Below, piece by piece: positions 1-6,798 of a DNA stretch of 16,358 bases. How positions within the stretch are numbered: the first letter of the stretch is position 1; each line of letters begins with the position of its first letter. Made by a program: the position numbers and the translations under genes. Source of the DNA: CAZKMM01 sp964592965 (GTDB lineage: Bacteria > RBG-13-61-14 > DRUE01); contig CAZQJX010000053.1 of assembly GCA_964592965.1 (NCBI GenBank), forward strand, positions 1 to 16,358, given 5' to 3'. Under the pieces are notes generated by a model. That model saw only the letters and a list, made by a program, of their open reading frames with translations, ran no database searches and was not told the DNA's origin.

Positions 1-247
1 CCCAGACAAGGTCTGCATTTCCTTCCCTTGCCAGCCTAAGCGCCTTACCAGTTCCAACCGCTACCCATTGGAGCTTTATGCCTGTGTCCTTATAAAAGCG
101 CTCGGCAAGGTAATCTAAAAGCCCTGTGTTATCCACACTGGTTGTGGTTGCAAGGCGAATGACTTTTTCTCCGCTGGCGGCAAAAAGAAAAGGCAAAAGC
201 ACAACCGCTAAAAATAAAACCTTCAAAACTCCCTTACATTTTTTCAT
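1..247 (-). CDS. tupA: Tungstate ABC transporter substrate-binding protein, TupA-like (5' part only)
   Basis: Only the first 82 codons are present; the gene runs off the left edge. Reading the minus strand from ATG at 247 gives a lysine-containing start, a hydrophobic signal peptide (about residues 8-24) and then RLATTTSVDNTGLLDYL (31-47) and VAVGTGKALRLAREGNADL (62-80). The TTTS...TGLLDYL and VAVGTGKAL blocks are the family signature of TupA-type tungstate-binding proteins, which capture tungstate outside the inner membrane and deliver it to TupBC. A GGAGG Shine-Dalgarno site lies 7 nt before the ATG (positions 255-259), supporting this start. The gene sits directly behind a Moco/Tuco riboswitch and its terminator, which fits control by cofactor status. 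Permease and ATPase genes would be expected further left, outside the window. Family assignment is strong; specificity for tungstate over molybdate is inferred from the motifs. Confidence 0.88.
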   Translation of the reverse strand, partial: MKKCKGVLKVLFLAVVLLPFLFAASGEKVIRLATTTSVDNTGLLDYLAERFYKDTGIKLQWVAVGTGKALRLAREGNADLVW

Positions 248-278
248 TTGCCCGCCTCCATTGAACCTTTTAGATAAC

Positions 279-315
279 AAAAAAGCCGACCTCCCGAGTA
301 TGGAAAGGTCGGCTT
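279..315 (-). terminator. Riboswitch-controlled intrinsic terminator before tupA
   Basis: On the minus strand a 10-bp perfect stem (positions 306-315 pairing with 283-292, AAGCCGACCT with AGGTCGGCTT), with a 13-nt loop, is followed by a T run (TTTTTTGTT across 276-284, partly within the stem end). This is a classic rho-independent terminator placed 30-40 nt before the tupA start codon. It is therefore a leader attenuator rather than an end-of-operon terminator. Its 5' arm and loop overlap the antiterminator pairing described for the riboswitch. Confidence 0.85.
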
Positions 316-353
316 AAATTAACCTGCTCGGTCCCCTTTCCAAACACGGGAGG
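290..353 (-). promoter_or_regulatory. Antiterminator pairing between aptamer and terminator
   Basis: Plus-strand segment 335-353 (CCTTTCCAAACACGGGAGG) and segment 290-308 (CCTCCCGAGTATGGAAAGG) are inverted repeats matching at 17 of 19 positions. In the minus-strand RNA, the 3' side of the aptamer can therefore pair with the 5' arm and loop of the terminator. This pairing cannot coexist with either P1/aptamer folding or the terminator. It predicts that ligand binding sequesters the aptamer strand, frees the terminator and stops transcription, giving a genetic OFF switch. Confidence 0.75.
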
Positions 354-430
354 CTTAGCCGTTTCCAGCTAAACCCTATCGGTCCAGTGCCATAGGCTCC
401 CTAGCCCGTAGGCAACAGGACTCGGAGACC
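330..430 (-). ncRNA. Moco/Tuco riboswitch aptamer
   Basis: The minus strand carries the hallmark 3' segment GCCTCCCGTGTTTGGAAAGG, which closely resembles the GCCUCCCGUAUCUGGAAAGG segment I recall from the E. coli moaA Moco RNA. Visible helices are: P1, GGTCTCC (424-430) with GGGGACC (330-336), 7 bp; a long hairpin GGTTTAGCTG-GAAA-CGGCTAAGCC (352-375), a 10-bp stem capped by a GNRA tetraloop; and an upstream arm with TGCC/GGCA pairing and a GGCT-AGGG-AGCC hairpin (about 395-406). The family senses molybdenum or tungsten cofactor. With a tungstate-uptake gene downstream, the tungsten cofactor is the likelier ligand (inference). High cofactor would be expected to shut uptake off through the downstream terminator. 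Confidence 0.88.
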
Positions 431-464
431 TTTGATTAAATTTTTGTTTTTAAAAGAGCTTAAC

Positions 465-493
465 CTTTTATCAAAATATCACGATTTTTTCAA
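465..493 (-). promoter_or_regulatory. Candidate sigma70-type promoter for the riboswitch/tupA transcript
   Basis: On the minus strand, TTGAAA (488-493) is followed after exactly 17 nt by TAAAAG (465-470). The -35 matches consensus at 5 of 6 positions and the -10 at 4 of 6. The predicted start near 458 would give a short A/T-rich lead-in before the aptamer at 430, which is the expected geometry. It lies just beyond the stop of the small membrane protein gene at 502, so tupA is probably a separate transcription unit. Confidence 0.45.
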
Positions 494-501
494 AAAGCAA
501 C

Positions 502-966
502 CTAATTACCAGATGGCTTTTTACCCTCTTCTTCCCTCCAAAGTTCAATCCACTTCTGGCTTTCCTCACGAGTAATTTTACGGTCTAAAATCATCTCCTG
601 ATAAAAAGCAAAACTCTTATGATGCTTTCTGCCAAACTCCTCCATCTTAGTGGCACGAATCTCAGAAAGCATCTGGTCATATACTTGAGAAAATTCTCTG
701 CGCTCCTTTAAATTATGGTCTGGACTTAATAAGCTCATAATCTCTGGCTTTGCCCGCTCAAGCGACCAGGCAAGAATTGTTCCTGAATGCTTCTGAAAAA
801 CCCACGACCCAACAAGAAAAATAACAATCAAAAGCGCCACCACCGCTCCTGCACCAATCAAGCACCCCTTCATTACTGGCGAAAGACCGCCTTTTGGCTC
901 AACCGGCTCTGAGCCAGGCGCTTGATGGCTCTGAGGAAAATCTGGCTTTGGAAATTGTTCGCTCAT
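502..966 (-). CDS. Small single-pass membrane protein, unknown function
   Basis: A 154-residue protein I do not recognise. The N-terminal 30 residues are rich in Pro, Gln and Ser. A single strongly hydrophobic segment follows (about 34-56, GCLIGAGAVVALLIVIFLVG), and then a soluble, charged and probably helical C-terminal part (about 60-154, many Glu/Lys/Arg). The arrangement suggests an inner-membrane-anchored protein with a helical tail; topology cannot be read with confidence. It starts 9 nt after the stop of the Omp85-like gene, so the two are almost certainly co-transcribed and it may act with that barrel. The Shine-Dalgarno sequence is weak (AAAAAGCAGAA before the ATG). No terminator is visible after its stop. 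Confidence 0.7.
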   Translation of the reverse strand: MSEQFPKPDFPQSHQAPGSEPVEPKGGLSPVMKGCLIGAGAVVALLIVIFLVGSWVFQKHSGTILAWSLERAKPEIMSLLSPDHNLKERREFSQVYDQMLSEIRATKMEEFGRKHHKSFAFYQEMILDRKITREESQKWIELWREEEGKKPSGN

Positions 967-975
967 TTCTGCTTT

Positions 976-2220
976 TTAAAAAGTCCAGCCCGCAGTAATG
1001 TAAAAATCGCTTTCTTCTTTGCTAAATGCCTGGTCAATTCTGATAACCACGCTCGGGCTGATTATAAACCTAAAGCTCACTCCATAGGTATAATGATACC
1101 CACCAAACTCGCTGGTTATATCATCAATCTCCTCAAACACTCTGCCATAATCATAGAACAAAACCACCATTGGCGCAGTAATTTTGTATGACTTTAAAAT
1201 CCAATAAGGAATAGGATAAAAGGAGTAATCAAAAGCCTGACGGAGCTCAAAATTAAAAAGCACAGAGTTGTGGTCGCGGAATCTCCCATCGTGGTATCCG
1301 CGAATGGAATTTCCACTGCCAAAAGAGCTCAGCTCCCAGAAAGGCATATCACCGTCTTTGATGGTGACATTCATTCTGGCACTGAAAACCGTCCATTCCC
1401 AGCCTATTGGAATATGATAAGTAAGATTTACCGATGCAAGCGTATAGCTCCAATCAGAACCCAGCGCCTTATCATAGCGGGCTAGATAAAGCTCCTGCCT
1501 GCCACCAGCATAGGGAAAAACAACCTCATCCCTTCCGCCACCGATTGGAAATTTATCTTTGCGGTCGTCATAAACCAAAAGCACACCCAGCCCAGAAATA
1601 ATCCCGCCGTCCTGGAACTCATCGCTGTTATAGACATCTGGAAAAACCTCACTAATTGGTGGTTCGTCAAGGTCATCAGGACCGTCTTTGGGCTTGAACC
1701 AGCTGAACCTGTAATCAACCTTTATTCCCAGCCTTCGTTTACCAGTTAAAAACCAATAGTCATATCTAGGATTGACCTCTACTTCCTGGTCACCAAAATA
1801 GCAGGCATTATCCCGCAGAGAATCATTGCCAATTCCATAATAAAGCCTTGAGGGCTTGTTAGCATAGCGGACATAAATTCTAAACCAAGCTTTATCAGAA
1901 AATACTTTTGGCTCCTTCCATTCAATTGAGTAATATTCATATTGCTTCTCTGTATAGCTCACTGAAAAAACCATATCCCTTCCTTCTTTTCCAAACAGGT
2001 CACGGAAAAGTCCGCTTGCACCAACGCCAAAGCCTGTATCCGGTCCAGTATAAATATAAGGAGTGGCGCCGAATTTGGCTTCTTTTTGCTCTTTTTGTGC
2101 CTTTTGCTCCTTTTGCGCCTTTGGCTTGGCTTTCTTTTGCTTTTTCTTCTTTGCCACAGCCTGCTGAAAAGAAAAAAGAGCAAAAGTTAAAGCTAGAAAA
2201 ACCAAAATTGCTCTCCTCAT
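976..2220 (-). CDS. Omp85/D15-like outer-membrane beta-barrel protein without POTRA domains
   Basis: A 414-residue secreted protein. Residues 1-23 form a signal peptide ending AVA. A very Lys/Gln-rich tract follows (24-48, repeated QKEQK-type units), then the barrel from about residue 50 (GATPYIYTGPDTGFGVGASG), with alternating aromatic and polar strands to the C-terminus. SIRGYHDGRFRDHNSVLFNFELR (RGY at 307-309) is the conserved loop-6 RGF/Y motif of the Omp85 superfamily, and the protein ends in WTF, a terminal aromatic typical of barrels recognised by BamA. There is no room for POTRA repeats, so this is a barrel-only member (surface antigen D15 type), not BamA itself. A Shine-Dalgarno AAGGAG lies upstream of the ATG. 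It follows the two GH3 genes, so a role in passage or anchoring linked to glycan use is possible but unproven. Confidence 0.82.
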   Translation of the reverse strand: MRRAILVFLALTFALFSFQQAVAKKKKQKKAKPKAQKEQKAQKEQKEAKFGATPYIYTGPDTGFGVGASGLFRDLFGKEGRDMVFSVSYTEKQYEYYSIEWKEPKVFSDKAWFRIYVRYANKPSRLYYGIGNDSLRDNACYFGDQEVEVNPRYDYWFLTGKRRLGIKVDYRFSWFKPKDGPDDLDEPPISEVFPDVYNSDEFQDGGIISGLGVLLVYDDRKDKFPIGGGRDEVVFPYAGGRQELYLARYDKALGSDWSYTLASVNLTYHIPIGWEWTVFSARMNVTIKDGDMPFWELSSFGSGNSIRGYHDGRFRDHNSVLFNFELRQAFDYSFYPIPYWILKSYKITAPMVVLFYDYGRVFEEIDDITSEFGGYHYTYGVSFRFIISPSVVIRIDQAFSKEESDFYITAGWTF

Positions 2221-2257
2221 CTATTCCTCTCCTTTTTGATTTTTGGTTTTAATATTT

Positions 2258-2282
2258 TTGACAAACTTTATGAGCTTGTCAA
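2258..2282 (-). promoter_or_regulatory. Inverted repeat containing a perfect -35 box, before the Omp85-like gene
   Basis: TTGACAAGCT-CATAA-AGTTTGTCAA can form a 10-bp stem (one G-T pair). It lies in the 73-nt gap between GH3 and the Omp85-like gene. On the minus strand its first six bases (2277-2282) are a consensus TTGACA, with AAAAAT 17 nt downstream as a poor -10. No T run follows on either strand, so it is not an intrinsic terminator. It could be an internal promoter with an overlapping operator, or an mRNA processing/stability hairpin. Confidence 0.35.
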
Positions 2283-2293
2283 CAAAAAAGACG

Positions 2294-4438
2294 CTAATCT
2301 CTGACAACCCGAAAACTTGCCTTCAGCCGAATATCTCTTGAGCTCGCTCCAATATAAACCAAATACTCTATCTCCTCAATCTCCCAGCGATTCTCTTTGG
2401 TGTTGAAATAAGCCAGCTGGCTGGGAGAAAGCTCAAAGCATACTGTTTTTACCTCGCCTGGCTCAAGCTCTATTTTCTTAAATCCTTTTAGCTCTTTTTC
2501 AGGTCGGTCAACTTTTGAGCCCTTATATCCCACATAAAGCTGAACCACTTCTTTTCCCTTTCGCTTGCCGATGTTTTTTACATCAGCAAAGATTTTTATC
2601 TTTTCGCTCTTTTTAATGCGGGTTTTGCTCAACCTGAGATTTTTATATTCAAACTCTGTGTAGCTCAGACCGAATCCAAAAGGAAAAGCAGGCTCATAGC
2701 CTTTTTTATCAAAAAGCCTGTAGCCATGATAGTAGCCATATTTAACTTCTCGGGCTTTGGTCTTAAACTCAGGAAGCTGAGCCTCTGATTTGGGAAATGT
2801 CACCGGAAGCTTTCCGCTCGGGTTGACATCACCAAAGATTATGCTGGCAACCGCATTACCGCCCTCCATTCCCGGATACCACGCCATTAAAATACAAGGG
2901 ACCAAATCCTTCCAAGATTCAATAACAATTGCGCTACCGCCCTCAAGCACAACAATGCACTTGGAATTTGCTTTTGCCACTTTTTTGATCAGCTCTTCAT
3001 CTTCCTTATGAAGAGTGATTATCTTTCGGTCAAATCCTTCTCCTTCATCTTTCCAAGTGTATCCTGCAACCACAATCACCGCATCTGCTTTTTTAGCTAT
3101 CCGCTCTGCCTGCTCCAGCGAGCTTCCTGATGAGTAAAGCAGTTTGATTTTATCACCCAGCCGATTTTTCAGCCCTTCAAAAATCGTGACAACATAGGGC
3201 GGATTAACCCGACTGCTTCCACGGTCGCCGATATTCGGATATTTTGCCAGCTTGCCAATCACTGCCAAAGTTTTGATTTGCCCTTCATCAAGCGGAAGTA
3301 GCCCACCTTTGTTTTTCAAAAGCACAATCCCTTCTTCTGCTACCTCTTTTGCCAGCTTTGTATGCTCTGAAGAAGCAATTTTCTGCAGGTCAAAACCGCC
3401 TTCGCTATCAAAAAGCCCGAAGCGGAATTTTTCTCTTAAAACCCTTCGCACCGCATCGTCAATCAGCTCCTCGGGCACTTTTCCGCTTTCAACTGCTTTT
3501 TTCAATTTCTTTCCATAATGGACACCAGCAGGCATCTCAACATCCAGCCCAGCGTTAATTGCCTGAAGCGTATCTTCAACTGCCTTAACCCAATCAGACA
3601 CGACAAACCCCTTAAATCCCCAATCTTCTTTAAGAATATCTCGCAGAAGATGTTTATTATGTGCGCAAAGATAGCCGTTAAGGTCATTGTAGGCGCTCAT
3701 TATGCTAGCCACTCCTGCATCCACACACATTTTGAAATGAGGGAGATATACCTCTCGCAGGGTGCGCTCGTCCATTACCACATTGACATAAAAGCGCGAA
3801 TCCTCAATGCTGTTTCCTGCAAAATGCTTGGCGCAAGCCATTGCATATTTTTGCACGCCTTTGACAAAAGCCGAGCCCATTGTGCCAAGAAGATACGGGT
3901 CTTCGCCGTAGGTCTCCTGCGCCCTTCCCCAGCGAGGATGCCGAAGAAGATTAATGCAGGGAGCAAGCAGAACATTGGCGCCAATGGCTCTTGTTTCATA
4001 TCCCATTACTTCTCCCACTTTCTCTTCAAGTGCAGGATTCCAGGTGCTTGCCCGAAGCATAGCAACAGGAAAACAGGTGCAATGCCCAGAGCCTACTCCT
4101 CTCGGTCCGTCCGTGCAAATAAGAGGCGGTATTCCTAAACGATGATTTACTGGGCAAGGCCAAGGATATCTTATCCGTGCCCCGCTGAGCATAGAAATGA
4201 CCTCTTTTAATGCTCGCCCAGGACCCACCTTTCCATGCATTTGGTCAATTTTTTCATCTAGCGTCATTCTCTTGAGTAAGTCATTAACACGAACCTCTAT
4301 GGGCTGGCTTGGGTCTTTGTAAAGCGGTTGTGTAGCTGATAGGCTATAAGCAGAGGCAAAACCCAAAAGCAAAATAAAAAGAATAACAAGCTTTAGCCCA
4401 AAATGTTTTGCCAAATGAGCAGATTGCCTTTTCATCAT
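2294..4438 (-). CDS. Glycoside hydrolase family 3 beta-glycosidase, exported
   Basis: A 714-residue GH3 enzyme, expected to remove terminal beta-linked sugars (beta-glucosidase or beta-xylosidase type) outside the cytoplasm. Residues 1-30 are a signal peptide (hydrophobic 14-28, ending ASA). The TIM-barrel domain shows TDGPRG (109-114), LLRHPRWGRAQETYGEDP (164-181), KHFAGN (204-209) and the nucleophile motif VVSDW, with Asp282. The alpha/beta sandwich follows (about 360-590) with DEGEGFDR, the region that supplies the acid/base Glu in many GH3 enzymes. A C-terminal Fn3-like domain (KNIGKRKGKEVVQLYV onward) completes the usual three-domain layout. GGAGG lies 3 nt before the first ATG and 6 nt before a second ATG one codon in, so Met2 may be the true start. 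It begins 8 nt after the preceding GH3 stop. Exact sugar specificity cannot be read. Confidence 0.93.
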   Translation of the reverse strand: MMKRQSAHLAKHFGLKLVILFILLLGFASAYSLSATQPLYKDPSQPIEVRVNDLLKRMTLDEKIDQMHGKVGPGRALKEVISMLSGARIRYPWPCPVNHRLGIPPLICTDGPRGVGSGHCTCFPVAMLRASTWNPALEEKVGEVMGYETRAIGANVLLAPCINLLRHPRWGRAQETYGEDPYLLGTMGSAFVKGVQKYAMACAKHFAGNSIEDSRFYVNVVMDERTLREVYLPHFKMCVDAGVASIMSAYNDLNGYLCAHNKHLLRDILKEDWGFKGFVVSDWVKAVEDTLQAINAGLDVEMPAGVHYGKKLKKAVESGKVPEELIDDAVRRVLREKFRFGLFDSEGGFDLQKIASSEHTKLAKEVAEEGIVLLKNKGGLLPLDEGQIKTLAVIGKLAKYPNIGDRGSSRVNPPYVVTIFEGLKNRLGDKIKLLYSSGSSLEQAERIAKKADAVIVVAGYTWKDEGEGFDRKIITLHKEDEELIKKVAKANSKCIVVLEGGSAIVIESWKDLVPCILMAWYPGMEGGNAVASIIFGDVNPSGKLPVTFPKSEAQLPEFKTKAREVKYGYYHGYRLFDKKGYEPAFPFGFGLSYTEFEYKNLRLSKTRIKKSEKIKIFADVKNIGKRKGKEVVQLYVGYKGSKVDRPEKELKGFKKIELEPGEVKTVCFELSPSQLAYFNTKENRWEIEEIEYLVYIGASSRDIRLKASFRVVRD

Positions 4439-4446
4439 TCCCCTCC

Positions 4447-6513
4447 TTAACTTTTAATCTTAAAAGTTTTAGTTAAATGAATATGCCTGCTTGAGGAGCC
4501 GACCATTAATTCATAATCTCCCTGCTCAATTTTCCATTCTCCGGATTCTGTATCAAAATATGCGAGGCTAGTGGCTGGAATTTCAAAGCTGATTTCTTTT
4601 TTCTCCGCCTTTTTTAGCAAAATCTTTTTAAATGCCTTTAATTCCTTTGGTGCTCGCTCCAGCTTTGAATTTTTAACAGATATGTAAACCTGAACAACCT
4701 CTTCGCCATCTCTATCCCCGCAGTTTTCCAGCTCAACCAAGAATCGTAGAGATTCGTCCCAAGCAATCTCTTCTGAAGCAAGCTCAACCCGATTATATCT
4801 AAAGTTGGTGTAGCTCAATCCAAAGCCAAAAGGATATGCAGGACTGAAACCTTTTTTATCCATCAATCTGTATCCGTGAAAATAATCATATTTTACTTTT
4901 CGCGCCCGATTATCAAATGCTGGGAGCTGGTCGTAGGAGCTGGGAAAGGTTATGGGAAGCCGACCTGAAGGATTAACATCGCCAAAGATTATCTCTGCCA
5001 AAGCCCTTCCGCCTTCCATACCAGGATACCAGGCAAAAATAATCGCTTTTGCTCGCTCCTGCCAATCGCCCATAATAACCGCACTTCCCGCCTCAATAAC
5101 AACAACACAATTCTGATTCGCATCTAAAACCGCACGAATAAGCTCCTCTTGCTCTTTGGGCAAATTAAGCTCAGTTCGGTCTCCGCCAGATTTTAAAAAC
5201 GGAATATATTCGCCCTCTTCACGCCAGCTAAAACCAACAACAACCACTGCTAAATCTGCTTTTTTCGCAACCTTTTTCGCCTGGTCAAGATTTTTGCCAG
5301 AGTCATAAAATACCTGAACAGATTTTCCTGCCTGCTGGCGAATTCCCTCAAAAGGAGTAATCACATAAGGCGGATAAACCCGACTGCTTCCCCGGTCGCC
5401 CAGATTGGGTATATCCGCAAACTTGCCTATAACTGCTATTTTGCTTATTGAATCTCTATTAACTGGCAAAAATGAATTTTCATTTTTCAAAAGCACCATA
5501 CTTTTTCTTGCTACCTCAAGAGCAAGCTGAGTGTGTTCATTGCAGGCAACTTTTTCTTTTTGATAAAATCGGGGCTCGCCAACTCTGGCAAATCTGAAAA
5601 TCTGGCGGAAAATTCTCATAACCGCATCATCAATAAGCTCAATCGGCACCTCGCCGTTTTTCACAAGGTTTTTTAACTTTGCTCCATAGTATTTGGTTCT
5701 TGGCATCTCCACATCCAAGCCAGCAAGAATAGCAGAACGAGTATCGTGAATTGCCCAGAGAAAATCAGAAATAACAAATCCTTCAAATCCCCATTCTTCC
5801 TTAAGGATTTCACGGAGCAAGTGGCGATTCTGACAGCAAAACTCGCCATTGACACGATTGTATGCACCCATCAGCGATGCAATTCCCTCATCCACACATT
5901 TTTTGAAATGAGGAAGATATAGCTCACGCAAAGTGCGCTCGTCAATCTCCACATCAACATAAAAGCGAGAATTTTCTATGCTGTTGCAGGCATAATGCTT
6001 GGCACAAGCCATAATGTGGCGTTGCAAGCCTCTTGCCAGGGCACTCCCCATCTCTGCGAGATGATATGGGTCTTCACCATAGGTCTCTTGCGCCCTTCCC
6101 CAGCTAGGATGACGCAAAAGATTGATGCAAACCGCGCCTGAAAAATTTGCTCCCTGCGCCCTTGCTTCAATGCCCATAACCGAGCCGACCTGCTCCTCAA
6201 GCTCTGGGTCCCAAGTTGCACCTCGTGCCATAGAAACAGGAAAACAGGTGGAGCGATTTAATGCCACGCCTCTGGGACCATCTGTGAATTTAATCGCGGG
6301 AATATTTAATCTGCGCACTCCGCCAGCATAAAAAGGTCGCCGGTTATAACGAATTGCCATCTCCGCCAAACCAAGTGGTCCAAGATTGCCAGAAAGCTGA
6401 TATATCTTCTCATCAAGACTGAGCGATGCGACAAGCTTTTTTATTGCTTCTTCCCGCTCATCCTTGCTGGTCGCATTAATTGCCTGCTTGACCAAAGGTT
6501 TTAAATCCACCAT
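4447..6513 (-). CDS. Glycoside hydrolase family 3 beta-glycosidase, probably cytoplasmic
   Basis: A 688-residue GH3 paralogue of its downstream neighbour but without a signal peptide (starts MVDLKPLVKQ), hence probably intracellular. It keeps TDGPRG (77-82), LLRHPSWGRAQETYGEDP (132-149), KHYACN (172-177) and the nucleophile motif VISDF with Asp250. The usual Trp after SD is Phe here, and Ala-Cys replaces Ala-Gly in the KH motif. The sandwich domain carries an insertion in the acid/base region (EEGEYIPFLKSGGDR instead of DEGEGFDR). A C-terminal Fn3-like domain is present (ENCGDRDGEEVVQVYI onward). These differences suggest a different substrate from the exported enzyme. A GGAGG site is 4 nt (AAGGAG 6 nt) before the ATG. 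It is the first gene of the four-gene minus-strand cluster; the next gene starts 8 nt downstream. Confidence 0.92.
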   Translation of the reverse strand: MVDLKPLVKQAINATSKDEREEAIKKLVASLSLDEKIYQLSGNLGPLGLAEMAIRYNRRPFYAGGVRRLNIPAIKFTDGPRGVALNRSTCFPVSMARGATWDPELEEQVGSVMGIEARAQGANFSGAVCINLLRHPSWGRAQETYGEDPYHLAEMGSALARGLQRHIMACAKHYACNSIENSRFYVDVEIDERTLRELYLPHFKKCVDEGIASLMGAYNRVNGEFCCQNRHLLREILKEEWGFEGFVISDFLWAIHDTRSAILAGLDVEMPRTKYYGAKLKNLVKNGEVPIELIDDAVMRIFRQIFRFARVGEPRFYQKEKVACNEHTQLALEVARKSMVLLKNENSFLPVNRDSISKIAVIGKFADIPNLGDRGSSRVYPPYVITPFEGIRQQAGKSVQVFYDSGKNLDQAKKVAKKADLAVVVVGFSWREEGEYIPFLKSGGDRTELNLPKEQEELIRAVLDANQNCVVVIEAGSAVIMGDWQERAKAIIFAWYPGMEGGRALAEIIFGDVNPSGRLPITFPSSYDQLPAFDNRARKVKYDYFHGYRLMDKKGFSPAYPFGFGLSYTNFRYNRVELASEEIAWDESLRFLVELENCGDRDGEEVVQVYISVKNSKLERAPKELKAFKKILLKKAEKKEISFEIPATSLAYFDTESGEWKIEQGDYELMVGSSSRHIHLTKTFKIKS

Positions 6514-6798
6514 CGCCCCTCCTTGCTTTTTACAAGCCTAACAGAGCATTGTAATTAAATCAACTTTTTCCAAAGTCATAAGATGACTCCAAAATGTCAT
6601 TAAATCCAAAAAGCTATCACTAATATATAATTAAATTTTTTATAATTTATGCCAATATGAAAACATAAAATCAAAATTTATACTTTCATATTTATGTAAG
6701 TCGGATAGATTTCCATTTCAGCAAAAATTTCTGTCAGTCTGCAAAATATCTGCCAGCTGAATTTATCAATTATTGAGCTTTTCATTAAGAGATATTAA
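6514..6798 (-). other. AT-rich intergenic region with candidate promoter and inverted repeats for the GH3 operon
   Basis: No gene is visible here. Reading the minus strand, a weak promoter is possible: TTGATT (6558-6563), 17 nt, TAGGCT (6535-6540), giving a short leader with the GGAGG site of the first GH3 gene. Upstream are a 6+6 bp palindrome AGTCAT-AAG-ATGACT (6574-6588) and a longer imperfect inverted repeat with 14-nt arms matching 12 of 14 (6656-6669 and 6677-6690). Either could be an operator for a regulator encoded elsewhere. No convincing terminator is seen for the carbamoyltransferase gene that ends at 6799. Confidence 0.35.

Noticed and set aside
126..317. 63-codon plus-strand open frame over the riboswitch region
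   Set aside because: It runs antisense through the tupA signal peptide and the terminator hairpin; no Shine-Dalgarno site or family match.
2080..2155. Repetitive CTTTTTGCTCC-like DNA considered as a tandem repeat array
   Set aside because: It simply encodes the Lys/Gln-rich linker after the signal peptide of the Omp85-like protein; unit lengths are irregular.
2258..2282. Hairpin considered as a terminator after the GH3 gene
   Set aside because: No T run follows on either strand; kept only as a possible operator or promoter element.
3518..4138. 206-codon open frame on the plus strand
   Set aside because: It lies wholly inside the exported GH3 gene on the opposite strand; its translation shows no known motif, and the GH3 frame carries full catalytic motifs.
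2294..6513. Adjacent GH3 genes considered as a single gene broken by a frameshift
   Set aside because: Each is full length with its own start, Shine-Dalgarno site, nucleophile motif and Fn3-like C-terminus, so they are two paralogues.
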